DNA from: Irineochytrium annulatum
Taxonomy: Eukaryota; Chytridiomycota; Chytridiomycetes; Chytridiales; Chytridiaceae
Length of the DNA: 15,010 nucleotides
Assembly (NCBI GenBank): GCA_027600665.1
Contig: JADGJL010000720.1
Location: 1 to 15,010, forward strand
Direction of reading: 5' to 3'
Shown: positions 1 to 9,626 of the stretch, piece by piece
Layout: the number at the start of each line of letters is the position of its first letter
Numbering within the stretch: the first letter of the stretch is position 1
The notes under the pieces: generated by a model
Seen by the model: the letters and a program-made list of their open reading frames with translations, nothing else
Database searches by the model: none
What the model was told of the DNA's origin: nothing
Made by a program: the position numbers and the translations under genes

Positions 1-2284
1 GGTGTTGGGGATGCGAAGCTGCTGGCGGATTGTGGGGGTATACTGGAGGGGCTGAAGATGTACCAGGAATGTGGTGGACTTTTCGAGAGAGCGGGGGCTT
101 GGGAGCGGGCCGCGGAGGTGTACATTAAAGGTATGCATTCAAGGGAATGCAACGGGTATTTACTGAAATGGTGATAGGGAAAATGTGGCAGAAGGTCGGC
201 ACCCTACTCGAGAAGGTGACGAGCCCGAAAGTCTTCGTGCAGTACGCGAAAGCCAAAGAAGGTCGGAATATCCTGCTCACTGAAGTCTCACGTTTTATAC
301 AGCAATGCAACAATACGCGGAGGCCGCGACCGCCTACGAGCGCGCGAGGGACTTTGACAACGTTGTCCGCGTCTGCGTTGAACATTTGCAGGAGATCGAC
401 AAGGCTGTCCAGATTGTCAGGGAGACCCGGTCAAGGGAGTCCGCTCGAATCGTCAGCAAGTTCTTTCAAGCCCGGAAGGACTACCACAGCGTTGTGGAGT
501 TTTGTCTCATGGCGGGGATGACGGATGAAGCGTTTGAGCTGGCTCAGGTTTGGATGATTTAACGTGATTTGTTCTAAATTTACGAAGCAACACGACGTTA
601 TGGAACACTTTGGGGAGCTGGTTAAAGGGGAGGCTACGCCTGAAATGCGTAAGTGACATTTCTGAAAAGATTAGCTGCATTGATCTTAAATGCAATTAAG
701 TGGTGAACATCTCCTCCTATTTCGAAAATAAGCACCAGCTCCTCCAGGCCGGGAAGTACTGCCTGATTTCCGGTGACTACGTCAAGGCCCTCCGTCTCTT
801 CACGCGCTGCCCCGTCCTTGACGGCGAATCTGTCGAGCTCGCGATCGAGGCCGTCGGGATGGCAAAAAATGACGCGCTCACGCATGAGCTCATTGACTAC
901 CTGATGGGAGAGTCAGACGGCGTACCGAAGGTAAGGAAGCTCGGCTTAGTATCTTGGGTGCTGAGCTTGCATCAGGAGGCGAAGTACATATTTAAACTCT
1001 ATATGTCGCTCGGATCGTTCCGGGACGCTGCTAGGACGGCCATTATCATTGCTCGGGAAGAGCAAACACTTGGTATGTGGCTAAGCTTTAGTGCAGTCCA
1101 GCTTACTCCGTTGTTCATATCACAGGAAACTACCGCGCCGCACACGATCTCCTTTTGGACAACTGCCGTCAGCTTAAAAAGAATCGCGCCCCTATCCCGG
1201 CGGAGATGGAGAGGATGCTAATGCTTTTGCACAGCTACATCCTCGTTAAGGTAAAATCGGTTATATGTTCCCGCGCGAAGCATAACTGAACATCTCTCCA
1301 GACGCTAATCAACAAGAAAATCAACGCCCATGAGAAGGGCGCACGGATGCTGATCCGGGTCGCAAATAACATATCAAAGTTCCCGGCTCACGTCGTCCCA
1401 ATACTTACGTCGACAGTGATCGAATGCCATCGAGCGAACCTGAAAAAGGAATCCTTCGAGTACGCCGCAATGCTGATGAGGCCGGAGTACAGGACGCTAT
1501 TAGATAAGAAGTATCAGCGGAAGATAGAGCAGATCGTCAGGTGAGAACCGGTTAAATATTTTCGTCGGCTCAATGTCTGCATTAGGCGACCCGAAAAAGA
1601 CGAATCGACAGAGGAACCCATGACGCCTTGCCCCTTCTGCTCGAACCGGGTGCCGGAAACTGTCCTCGATTGTATAGAATGCAAAAATCACATCCCCTAC
1701 TGCATCGCAACGGTACAGCGTTTTCAGCCTCTCTTATGCATGCTTACACCACACAGGGCCGCCACATGACGATCGAGAACTGGTGCGTCTGCCCGACGTG
1801 CAACTTCCCGGCCCTCTTGCCCGATCTTAAAGATCTCGTCGAGAAGACCGGCCAATGCCCAATGTGCGCGCAGCCTCTATTCCCGGAGCAGCTCAAGCCC
1901 TCTCCCAACCCCCTTGAGCTGTTGCGCGGCATTGCGGCCGGCAGCGAGGATCAGTCCGGGAAACCTGGCGCCAAGTCGCCTGGAAAGAAGGGCGACGCAA
2001 ACGGAAGAGCTTCCGCAGTGACCATGGATGGGGTTGGGGTCGACGCGGCGGGGCGGAACGGGGCCGCTCTTGACGCGTTGGGGACGTCGCTGTCCGCGCT
2101 TGAAAGTGGAGTTCCCGTTCTGCCCGTCACCGCGGGGAAGGGTATGGTGGCGGCTGGGCCCGTAGGCGTCGGCGTTGGTGGGTATGGTGCCAACGGCGGT
2201 GGCGTCCCGCAGCCGGTGTTTGGGAACGCGGCCGTGATCGGTGGTGGGGACGGTATGGGCAAGGGCGGCATGTGGAGGCAGTGA
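1..2284 (+). CDS. IFT144: IFT144/WDR19, intraflagellar transport complex A subunit, C-terminal 621 residues (5' partial)
   Basis: Subunit of IFT complex A, which carries out retrograde transport and membrane-protein entry in cilia and flagella. The coding exons I infer are 1-130, 178-261, 303-547, 588-648, 701-930, 976-1072, 1126-1250, 1302-1540, 1586-1712 and 1757-2284 (1866 nt, frame closed). The nine introns are only 40-53 nt and are all GT-AG. The translation follows WDR19 closely: the helical TPR-like repeats (for example [27 protein letters not shown]), the hallmark [20 protein letters not shown] and [10 protein letters not shown] stretches, then a C-terminal zinc-ribbon region with paired cysteines (CPFC, CIEC, CPTC, CPMC). 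The WD40 half lies before the window. Odd: about 127 residues of Gly/Ala/Val-rich sequence follow the zinc ribbon, where animal proteins end soon after. The family call is very sure; exact splice sites are hand-inferred but supported by the alignment. Confidence 0.95.
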
Positions 2285-2314
2285 TGAAGCAGTTTTTGTA
2301 CTATAGAGAAGTAG

Positions 2315-2320
2315 AATAAA
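2315..2320 (+). terminator. Candidate polyadenylation signal of IFT144
   Basis: A canonical AATAAA lies 31 nt after the IFT144 stop codon, within an A/T-rich stretch and before the next gene on the same strand (ATG at 2484). Position and sequence fit a cleavage/polyadenylation signal. There is no transcript evidence here. Confidence 0.5.
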
Positions 2321-2483
2321 TAACTATTGTAGGTTAGCTCGCAGTTACCAGCCGCATACGATCTGATATTCCGGATTTACTTGTGTCCGGAAATAGTTGG
2401 TGGCGCTGTTTAGCCCTGCTCTTCAACTTGCAATTTCGCCGTGCTCTCCGTCCGAGCTTTTCGTGAACTACCAGCTCACCATC

Positions 2484-3453
2484 ATGGGAGGCTCCTCGCC
2501 GGCATTCGACTACAAGGGCGCCGTCGTCCCGCTCCACCAGAAGGTCGGCGTCGAGACCGTCGCCGCCATCTCGTCCGCCCTCCTCGTCAGCCCGTTCATC
2601 TCGATTATCGACAAATCCATCTTCTCCAATGCGAGCGGCCGGCAGCCGTTGATGCAGGTGAGCTTTGTCGGATTAATTATGCCCTCGTAATACTAATGTG
2701 CTACGAACCAGGGAATAACCTCCGGCCTTGCGACGCTGGTCATGCGCCCGCACTACTTCGTCTCGCAGCCTTCCTTCCTCCTCATCTGGGGTGTCTACTC
2801 CGGCACCTACATCGCCGCGAACCAGATCGAGACCTTCATGCACCACTTCCACCAAGACCCGTTCTGGCCCAAATTTGTCGGCTCTACCCTCGCCAACGTC
2901 GGCCTGTCCGTCCTCAAGGACATGTACTTCACCCGCGCGTTTGCCGCCGCGGGGCCGCCCAAGAGCGTGCCGATGCGGTCGATGGGGTTGTACACGATCA
3001 GGGACTCGATGACTGTCTTTGGTGGCTTCAGCATGCCGCAGATGATCAGCGAGAGGCTAGTGAAAGACTACAAGTTTGAGGGAAAGAGGGCCGAGCTCGC
3101 CTCGCAGCTGATCACGCCGTGCGCGGTCCAACTCGTATCGACGCCGCTGCATCTGCTTGGGATGGACCTTTACAACAAGCCCGCGGCTTCCCTGGCTCAA
3201 AGGTGTACTACCCCTTTCCTTAAGTGTCACCACGGACTTCATCTAACCGACTTATAAAAGGTTCCAATTTATCGCGCGCGAGTACGTCGCCACCACTCTT
3301 GCGCGCATGGGTCGCATCTTCCCAGCCTATGGCATCGGCGGTGTCGTGAACAAGGAGCTTCGCTTGAGGGGTCACCAGTATCTCGCGGACGTCAACTCGC
3401 CTAAGAGGGACAGGCCGACCCCTTCGCTCCCTTTTGCTGCTGGTGCTCACTAG
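2484..3453 (+). CDS. Conserved fungal orphan membrane protein, probably mitochondrial, 285 aa
   Basis: Exons 2484-2657, 2712-3202 and 3261-3453 (858 nt, in frame), with introns of 54 and 58 nt. I chose the ATG at 2484 because its context is accATCATGG and because the open frame upstream has no ATG. Recognisable blocks are LLVSPFISIIDKSIFSNASG (about residues 34-53), LIWGVYSGTYIAANQIET, KDMYFTRAF and a block with RDSMTVFGGF. From memory these match a fungal family of uncharacterised membrane proteins sometimes described as resembling mitochondrial carriers. I do not see three intact carrier signatures (PxD/ExxK/R), so transport activity is not shown. Several segments are hydrophobic enough to span a membrane. 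It lies 199 bp downstream of IFT144 on the same strand with its own start context. Function is unknown; location in mitochondria is an inference from the family. Confidence 0.8.
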
Positions 3454-4603
3454 ATAACCTTTTCCTCGTCCATGTTTCGTGGCTGTCCAGTAGTTTGCAT
3501 TCTCGCATGTATTTCTGTTTGCATGATACCCAAAATGATACCCTTTTTTGCTTATCCCTTGTTCTTCTTTTCCTTGAAAAGCAACGTGCCCGCGTCCTTA
3601 TAAAGGGTTCGCCGACATAAACTGACGCGGCTTCCGGTTGCAAGTGTTGTGCCATCTGTTCGCCTCATTACGAGCTCTCATGCGTCTCGGCACTGGAATC
3701 ATTGGCCGCTTATACATCTCCCCGTTGCGTCGCGCCCGAACCCACAACACTTCGCGGAAGTCAGCAACCACTAATACTCACTTTCGCTTGATGCCTGGAC
3801 ATTAACTAGTATTTCGGCTTTCCGGCTCTTAATGGTCTTGTAGCTATGCGCTTTTTTAAGATCGTCTGGTTCCTACTCGACATATTTCTCCACGTTTTAG
3901 TGACTCGCAAGTCCTGCAAGACTGAACAGGTATTTTCGAGCAATAACAAGCACTCTACGTAGGAAAGTGGACCGAGCAATATGAAGCAACAGATCAGGGA
4001 AAATAGCAAACATATTTAAAACCCTCAGGGACCAATTTTATACATTGGGGTTATATCCACATCTTGAGCACACCGTTCCATAAAGCCCACACAACCTACC
4101 CCAAGGAGCTGTCGACATCGAAGGCCGTCTTTGACTTTTAAGCTGATTAATTGGCAAAGGACTCGACCGCGATTGATTATTCTTAATATGAGCAAGCTTT
4201 GTTATTCAAGGTCGACATTGTGTTCGATTTCAATGTGCATAACGTTAAAACGCCCACCACACAATCCATCCTATGATTTTCCGCAATACAGAGGAAATGT
4301 CCAGATCTATGACGTCTCCGAAGACCAACGGAGACCGAAGAACGGCAACTCGTCCATCAAATCCCGGCCATGCAAGAGCAAACGATGAGGGTAACTTTCA
4401 GGAAGTAAGCCGCAGGGATGTACGAAGCACGAAGCACACAAGGGAGTGATGAAGACCGAGGATACTGCAGAAATCAGCAATAAGGGGAACGATGGTAGTA
4501 GGAACAAGTAGGTACAAATAAGAAATCTAAAAACTTTAATTCTAAACGCAAATGACGCCAAAGCATTCCTATCAAAATGCTCACAGCAGGGTGAACCTCG
4601 CAT
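3454..4603. other. Intergenic spacer, no convincing gene
   Basis: These 1150 bp separate the 3' ends of two convergent genes. The base composition is clearly more A/T-rich than the flanking exons, and no open frame shows a recognisable domain or the GC-rich third positions seen in the genes. A TATA-like TTATAAAG at 3599-3606 is followed by a 41-codon ATG frame at 3679-3804 with no known features. I saw no tRNA cloverleaf, long repeat or mobile-element end. The two 3' UTRs must lie at its edges; I found no clean AATAAA for either. Confidence 0.6.
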
Positions 4604-6088
4604 TCACATTGCAGGGATAGCCGTATGATTCTGGCCGACGTAAAGGACTGGATGGCAGAGAGAGCAGAATATTGTCAATTAGAAAAGGAATTACAGCAAG
4701 TACGACAAACGAAACTTACAATCCATCGGCCCAAGCTTTCCCATATCAACACCCATTCTCGCCGCATTTAAAAGCAGCGCCACGGCGATTTGATATCCGA
4801 CCTGCATCTCCCTATCCCAAAAGTTGATGATCAACCCGCCGAGCGTAATGAGGGTCAGGTCCGGGTTCTCCCAGAACAGGTGCCCGACGTTCACAAATCC
4901 GTAGAACGTGCCCATGTACGAACCAAAGTAGATGAGGAACGAGAGGCGCGGACCCATATAGCGCTTGAACTTGAGCGTCTGGAGGAAGACCGAGATCGTG
5001 GTCGCAAAGGAGGCGAAGATGAGGATGTGGTGGATGTAGACCTTCTCGTGGTCGGTGATGCGGTTGAGGAAGCGGACATAGTTGAGGAAGAAGCCGATGT
5101 AATGCTTGGCCCAGATATAAAAGGCCTTTGTCACGTAGGTGGCCGCCGTGAAGAAGATGGCGTTCTTACTAATTTAAGGCAAAGAAGAGATTAGCTGGCG
5201 CAAGGGCGCGCAAAGAAGACAGGACAGGAAATGACACGAACTCGGTGCGGTTCCTAGTGTTGTCCACAGAGTCTCGGAAAGAGGTCTTTGGCCACAGCTG
5301 GCGGATGACGTACGGGAAGAAGACGTAGGTCTGCTCGACAACAATCGACCCGGCGATGTACTTGAAAAAAAGATCATCGTAGTAGACCCACTTGAGCAGA
5401 AGAGTTATTAGCAACCAACCGACGCAAGCCGAAACCAAGAAGTTAATTTTCGAACCTGGTAGAACAAGATCATGGCGTAAAACGAGTTCTCAATGATAAA
5501 GGGGTACGAAAGAATCGACTTGTCACCAAAGTAGCCGCCGTCCTTCTGCTTTTTTGGGAGGAAAGTGAAGGTGTAGATGGCTGTGACGGACTGGAAGACG
5601 CCGGTGGCCGGGAGGAGCCAGATGAGGATCGACTTCTTAAAGCCTTCGTAATCCGCAAAGTAGAGGTAGAAGGCCGCCGCGTACTGGAGCAAGAAGGAAA
5701 GCCCAACAATCCTGTGGACGAAGAACTAAGCCGGATAAACCCAGGTTAAAAGCGCGATTTACATGCGTTAACACCCGTGTGCGTGCCCATGATATGCACC
5801 CTTATCGCAGTCCGGCCTTTTCGAGGAGAGATCACACACCTGGCGGGAGAAGAACAGCTTGTACAGGAAGAGCGCCTGCCTGAAGGGCGTGACGGACCGC
5901 CAGCCCGTCTTGGCAGACACGATCCTGACGTCGTGCTTCATGGCCTCGGCCACCTGCTTGGCATCCTCGGCCGGCATGTCGGCCAGATCGATCTCCTTTG
6001 CATCGAGGTGGTCCGCCTTGGAGTCGACCCGCTCATCCTCATCCGCCGGCCGGGGCGGGCTCGCTGCGACGTGTTGATTCGGACCCAT
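4604..6088 (-). CDS. Unrecognised multi-pass membrane protein, 386 aa
   Basis: Minus-strand exons, in coding order: 6088-5840, 5725-5456, 5390-5242, 5168-4720 and 4647-4604. They total 1161 nt and the frame closes at a TGA. Introns are 114, 65, 73 and 72 nt; two use the rare donor start GTTCG. The first 83 residues are hydrophilic and acidic (DEDERVDSK, KEIDLADMPAEDAKQ) and probably cytosolic. The rest holds about seven or eight hydrophobic segments, with aromatic-rich blocks such as YVFFPYVIRQLWPKTSFRDS, FYIWAKHYIGFFLNYVRFL and GPRLSFLIYFGSYMGTFYGF. His pairs (KHYIGF, YIHHIL) sit at predicted membrane edges. I do not recognise the family; the conserved look of the loops suggests a real family rather than a random frame. 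The last exon (14 residues) rests on a strong donor GTAAGT and is the least certain part; without it the frame would read on to a TAA near 4691. The start at 6088 is the first ATG before the acidic region. Confidence 0.75.
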
Positions 6089-7251
6089 TGCAAAGTTGTG
6101 GCTGGCTGGCGCGCGGAGAGGACGTCGTCGGGGACGGCGCGGTGATGTCGTGGAGAGCGGAAGCGGGTGCTTAGAAAAGCGCACTGCAAAAGCCCACCAC
6201 CCATGACGCGATCGGCGACTGCCCTGCACATCCGTACGTCTCTGCATTCGTATCCCCTGCAACGTCCTCGGCCAGCATGCGATCTCCTGAGGGTCGACGC
6301 GGAAGGGACCGCGACGACGGCGAGCGTGTTGACGGGGTGGGACGTGGTGCAATGCGGACGACTGTACTTGCTGGGCCCAACCGGCGACTGTGAACCTCGA
6401 CAAGACCGCGACGTAACGATCTTGACGCAGCACCCGTTGTTGTCCGCGCCTCTTCGTATGTCGGTGGATGGCGTTGCAAGGAGGATTCGTCAAGGCCTTC
6501 CTTCCATCGACATCGATATCTTAGGAGCTGGCGGAGGTTGATGAAACGATTATGGCACTGCGGAGTGTAGGTTAAGACGTTTTGGACGCGATCTAAGTTG
6601 AGGGCGTGGTGTGCCTTTCATATGTAACTGGGTTGTGGCGCTTACGCTTACTCGCGAGCTGGAGAGGCGAGCACGAGGACGCGGGAGTGATAAGTCTTGC
6701 TGCCAGCAACCTGAGATAGGGCATCAAGGTCAACTTCGGCGGGATGTCAGTCGAGGTGGATGGCTCGTCGCTGTGGTGGCTTCTAGGACGGGTTTATGGT
6801 TTCTATGTATGCCTGCAGTTCTTCATCAGAGTTCACGCTTCTTATGTCACTCTGTCGCTCTTCCTCAGCCAGAAAACCGGTCATCAACCTACGTTTTGTA
6901 GTGTTCATTCGTAAGACCGCTTGTTGCTTCCGTCGGACAGCCAAATGGAGAACAAACCCGTGAAGATAAATATTTATTGTATTCTTACTCAATTTGGAAA
7001 GTAAAAAAAGCATCAACCACACGATAAGCAAAAAATAGAGGCGAATTAAAAACGCTTGCATGAAGATAAACGAATTCTAGTGCATTGAAAAAGAAACGAA
7101 GAGGGAATCGTTCAAGCAACAGGAAGAAAACAATACAAAGGACCAAACGTTGATGGTACTTCCACATGGCCAGTGATGACCAAGGCTACCCAGCAAGACG
7201 CGTGCTTCGCACCAAGGAAGCGCGAGGTGATAGCGTGGAACCTGCATTCCA
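6089..7251. other. Intergenic spacer: promoter of the 4604-6088 gene and 3' UTR of CHS7
   Basis: Head-to-tail spacing of 1163 bp between two minus-strand genes. The half next to 6088 is GC-rich and open in several frames on both strands, as expected of GC-rich 5' flanks; none shows a domain. The half next to CHS7 is A/T-rich and carries an AATAAA on the minus strand. An ATG frame at 6203-6541 (+, 112 codons) and one at 6744-6911 (+, 55 codons) have no homology I recognise. No RNA gene, long repeat or mobile element is visible. Confidence 0.55.
6973..6978 (-). terminator. Candidate polyadenylation signal of CHS7
   Basis: TTTATT on the plus strand reads AATAAA on the minus strand, 273 nt after the CHS7 stop, in an A/T-rich stretch. 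It would give CHS7 a 3' UTR of roughly 290 nt. Suggestive only. Confidence 0.35.
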
Positions 7252-8452
7252 TCATCGGTCGTCGTCGTCCGTCAAGAAAGGCTCCCGCACCTCCCACACG
7301 TTGCTCTTGCCACCCACGGCAAACTCCAAATCCTCCTTCGTGCTGTCATCCCAGTACTTGTAAATCATCATGACGCCCAGCAAATTCCCCAGAGTCCCGA
7401 CGGTCAACCCGTCCAGGTAGTGCGTGCTCTGATCGCAGATGTAGTACGAGAAGCTGAACTCGAGCACCTGCCCCGCGAGGAAGAAGATGACGCCGCAAGC
7501 CAGGTCGCCGAGCGGCCACCGGTCGTCGAGCGTGCGGAGGACGAGGATGACCTGCGTCACGGTGTAGGTAATCAAGAAGGCGGCGGAGAGGAGGAAGTAG
7601 ACGATGTAGAGGGGAAAGGGTGCGGTGGAGGAGAACCCGGAGGCCGATTGAAAGGTGAAGAAGGCGACGACGAAGCCGATGGCAAAGACGAGGAGGGAGG
7701 AGAGGCGGAGGGACTTTTTTTATCATTGCAAGGTTTAGAATTGACGGCGTCGAGATAGATGGTGAAAAAAAGTACCCAGAGAGATTTCGGTGTGCCGTCC
7801 TCGGCCCACTGGAACCCAACAAAGCCGTTGAAAAGAAGACACCACATTGTCGCAACGTTCATCCCGACGTGCGCCGCCGCGAAGTACTACAAAGCGCAAA
7901 AAAGACAAAAAGCCGTCAGCAATCCGACCACAATTACGTGCATCACCATCAAGGGTACACACCTTATATCCGGTAAAACCGGTCGGGATAATCCTCGAAA
8001 CCAGCAGGAACTCCAAGATGGTGACGACGCCGTACATATAGAAAAACATGACCATCTCCTTCCTCCCGACGGCCGTGTACTTGATCTTGATGTAGTATAT
8101 CATGATGCCGACCATCATGAGAGCGATGAGGTGGATGACGAGGGTCGCTGTTATTTGCCCAGGCGGTCAGCGATCACATCAACCTAGAAACGGATTCCTC
8201 ACCAGGCTCGAAGATCAAGTTCCCGAACAGTTCGATGTTCCTTGAGTAGCATGTGGGCTCGATCGCTTCTACGCCGAGGAGCGGGCAGACCGACATGGGG
8301 GCCTGGGTGCATGCGAAGTCGAAGTTCCCGAAGGCGAATTGCCGGTCCACGGCCGGCGGGGTCCAGGACCCGAAGACCAGCGAGCCCACCGTCAGCCCCG
8401 TCCCTGTCCCTGTCGCTGTCGGCACGGGGCCGGATCGTGTAGTCGACGGCAT
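7252..8452 (-). CDS. CHS7: Chitin synthase export chaperone Chs7, 335 aa
   Basis: ER membrane chaperone needed for class IV chitin synthase (yeast Chs3) to fold and leave the ER. Minus-strand exons in order: 8452-8203, 8147-7963, 7886-7776 and 7713-7252 (1008 nt), with introns of 55, 76 and 62 nt. Family landmarks are clear: [59 protein letters not shown], then [29 protein letters not shown] and NVWEVRE. The usual roughly seven membrane segments fit. The length is close to the yeast protein (316 aa). Odd points: about 38 residues rich in Thr/Gly/Pro precede the usual N-terminal block, and the C terminus ends in an acidic DDDDR. The last intron has seven A's before its acceptor AG instead of a pyrimidine tract. 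The start ATG is the nearest one upstream of the conserved block. Family certain; exact N-terminus less so. Confidence 0.93.
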
Positions 8453-9626
8453 CACACACTGGGTTGTGCAGAGATGAAAGGCTTGGAAAAACGGCAGGTA
8501 CGGCACCGCCGCTGAGAAGAAGCCTGACTTGGATGGAGACTGAAGTTTCTTCCGGACTGAAGGACGACCCACAACTAGTGGGGATATATGAGATGGCCAG
8601 CTGTGTGCGGCGCGCCAATCTATCCAGGGCCGCCTGAGACCCATCGTTCACTCCCGCCAGGCACGCTGACGTGGAGGTGACGTCTTGGAGACGACCTATT
8701 AGGGAACTGGACGTTAGCGCCCAGCGCTCGATGGCGGGACGACGAGAGAGGACCGTCGATGCCGCGGCGAAGGATAGCGGTGATGGACGGCCACAGCATT
8801 TTTTTACACCCCTTAAGGTGGGCATGTCACTACCAATGTGGGTCCTCATCCGTGTTCACCCTCTCGGCGTCCAGATCGATCAGTGAGGGTTTCGGTCCTG
8901 GAAAGCTCTGCTCGATTGCCTGCCGCCGACGCAGTGGATTCCATACAAACGACCGCACCTTGCTGGGCGTCGCGATACCTTCGGGAGCGGACTTCACCTG
9001 TTGTCGCCATGACAAGACATCTTCCAATTACGTGACCCTCAACAGCACATGTGTGTAAGCGCCATGGTAGCGTTCATATGCTCTGGATGAGGCGGGTTTC
9101 ATATTGCCAGCTCGCACTACGGCATACAAACATGTTGTAGAGGTTACTGCCAATGCCGGTTTGAGGGCAGGCCACCCATAATCCCTGATTTTTATTTTGT
9201 TGTTGTTGTCGATCTCGCATTCCAACAATTCGGAGTATTGCAAGATGGGCAGAGAGTCGGCGTCGAAGTGCCATTTCGCGTTCGTTGTCCACCCGCGAGC
9301 TCCCTTGGAATCGCACGACTTGACGAACGAGCCGGCTCCGCACACAGGCCCTGGTTGAGACGCTGCACCATTTTATAAATCTCGCGGCCGCGATGATGTC
9401 CACGTCACCAACGCGACTTCGAACACGGAAGCTGAGAAGTCACGTCCTAACAAATTAGCACAACGTTTTTAGCTGTGTACGTTGCCATCCTTCCTGTGGC
9501 ACCAGCCCGGCGGCATTGAGCCGCTTGCGCGGTCTCCGCTTTTTCAAATGCGGTGCGCCCACGCTGCTATCGGAAGGACGGACGAGGCTTGTGCTCACGC
9601 GAAATTTCACGCTCGTGTCCAGCCCA
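8453..9626. other. Divergent intergenic region between CHS7 and the peroxidase gene
   Basis: These 1174 bp must hold the promoters of two genes transcribed away from each other. On the CHS7 side a TATA-like ATATAT (8584-8589) lies about 135 bp before its ATG. On the peroxidase side I see no clear TATA box. The middle contains minus-strand open frames with protein-like composition, given as a separate low-confidence pseudogene entry. No RNA genes or long repeats are visible. Confidence 0.5.
9074..9372 (-). pseudogene. Possible decayed or frameshifted small secreted-protein gene
   Basis: On the minus strand a frame free of stops from 9372 to about 9200 reads a cysteine-bearing stretch (GSFVKSCDSKGARGWTTNAK, then a Trp/His/Asp-rich part ending ELLECEIDNNNK). 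Near the CAACAACAACAAAATAAAAA tract at about 9190-9206 the sensible reading moves to another frame: GLWVACPQTGIGSNLYNMF, ending at a TGA at 9074. The ACPxTG...LYN pattern recalls segments seen in small fungal secreted proteins. This is recalled likeness, not a domain match. There is no in-frame ATG with a signal peptide upstream (a TAA sits at 9373-9375), so the 5' end is missing or lies across an intron. It could equally be a real gene with a tiny intron, a sequencing error in the A-rich tract, or chance. Confidence 0.25.

Noticed and set aside
1951..2271. 106-codon Pro/Thr-rich minus-strand frame
   Set aside because: It is the antisense shadow of the GC-rich Gly/Ala tail of IFT144.
3599..3804. 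TATA-like box followed by a 41-codon ATG frame
   Set aside because: The peptide is short and basic with no features, and the TATA-like match is common by chance in A/T-rich DNA.
4131..4388. 85-codon plus-strand frame in the 3454-4603 spacer
   Set aside because: A/T-rich codon use unlike neighbouring genes, no domain, and no conserved-looking segments.
5768..6493. Extension of the 4604-6088 gene upstream of the chosen ATG to about 6493
   Set aside because: The frame is open but the added residues are Arg/Pro-rich low-information sequence typical of a GC-rich 5' flank, whereas the ATG at 6088 directly precedes the ordered acidic N-terminus.
6203..6541. 112-codon plus-strand ATG frame in the GC-rich flank of the 4604-6088 gene
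   Set aside because: GC-rich DNA here is open in several frames on both strands. The translation shows no domain, signal peptide or membrane segment, and it overlaps the expected promoter.
6783..7061. 92-codon minus-strand frame ending in an acidic segment (RSVNSDEELQAYIETINPS)
   Set aside because: It starts in A/T-rich CHS7 3' UTR sequence and runs across the candidate polyadenylation signal. The tail looks protein-like, but there is no upstream exon I can connect.
6985..7167. 60-codon minus-strand hydrophobic frame just past the CHS7 stop
   Set aside because: Composition (Phe/Leu-rich from A/T-rich DNA) and position inside the likely CHS7 3' UTR indicate a chance frame.
8199..8849. 216-codon minus-strand frame over CHS7 exon 1
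   Set aside because: It overlaps CHS7 exon 1 in a different frame, where the correct frame has clear family motifs; a shadow of GC-rich sequence.
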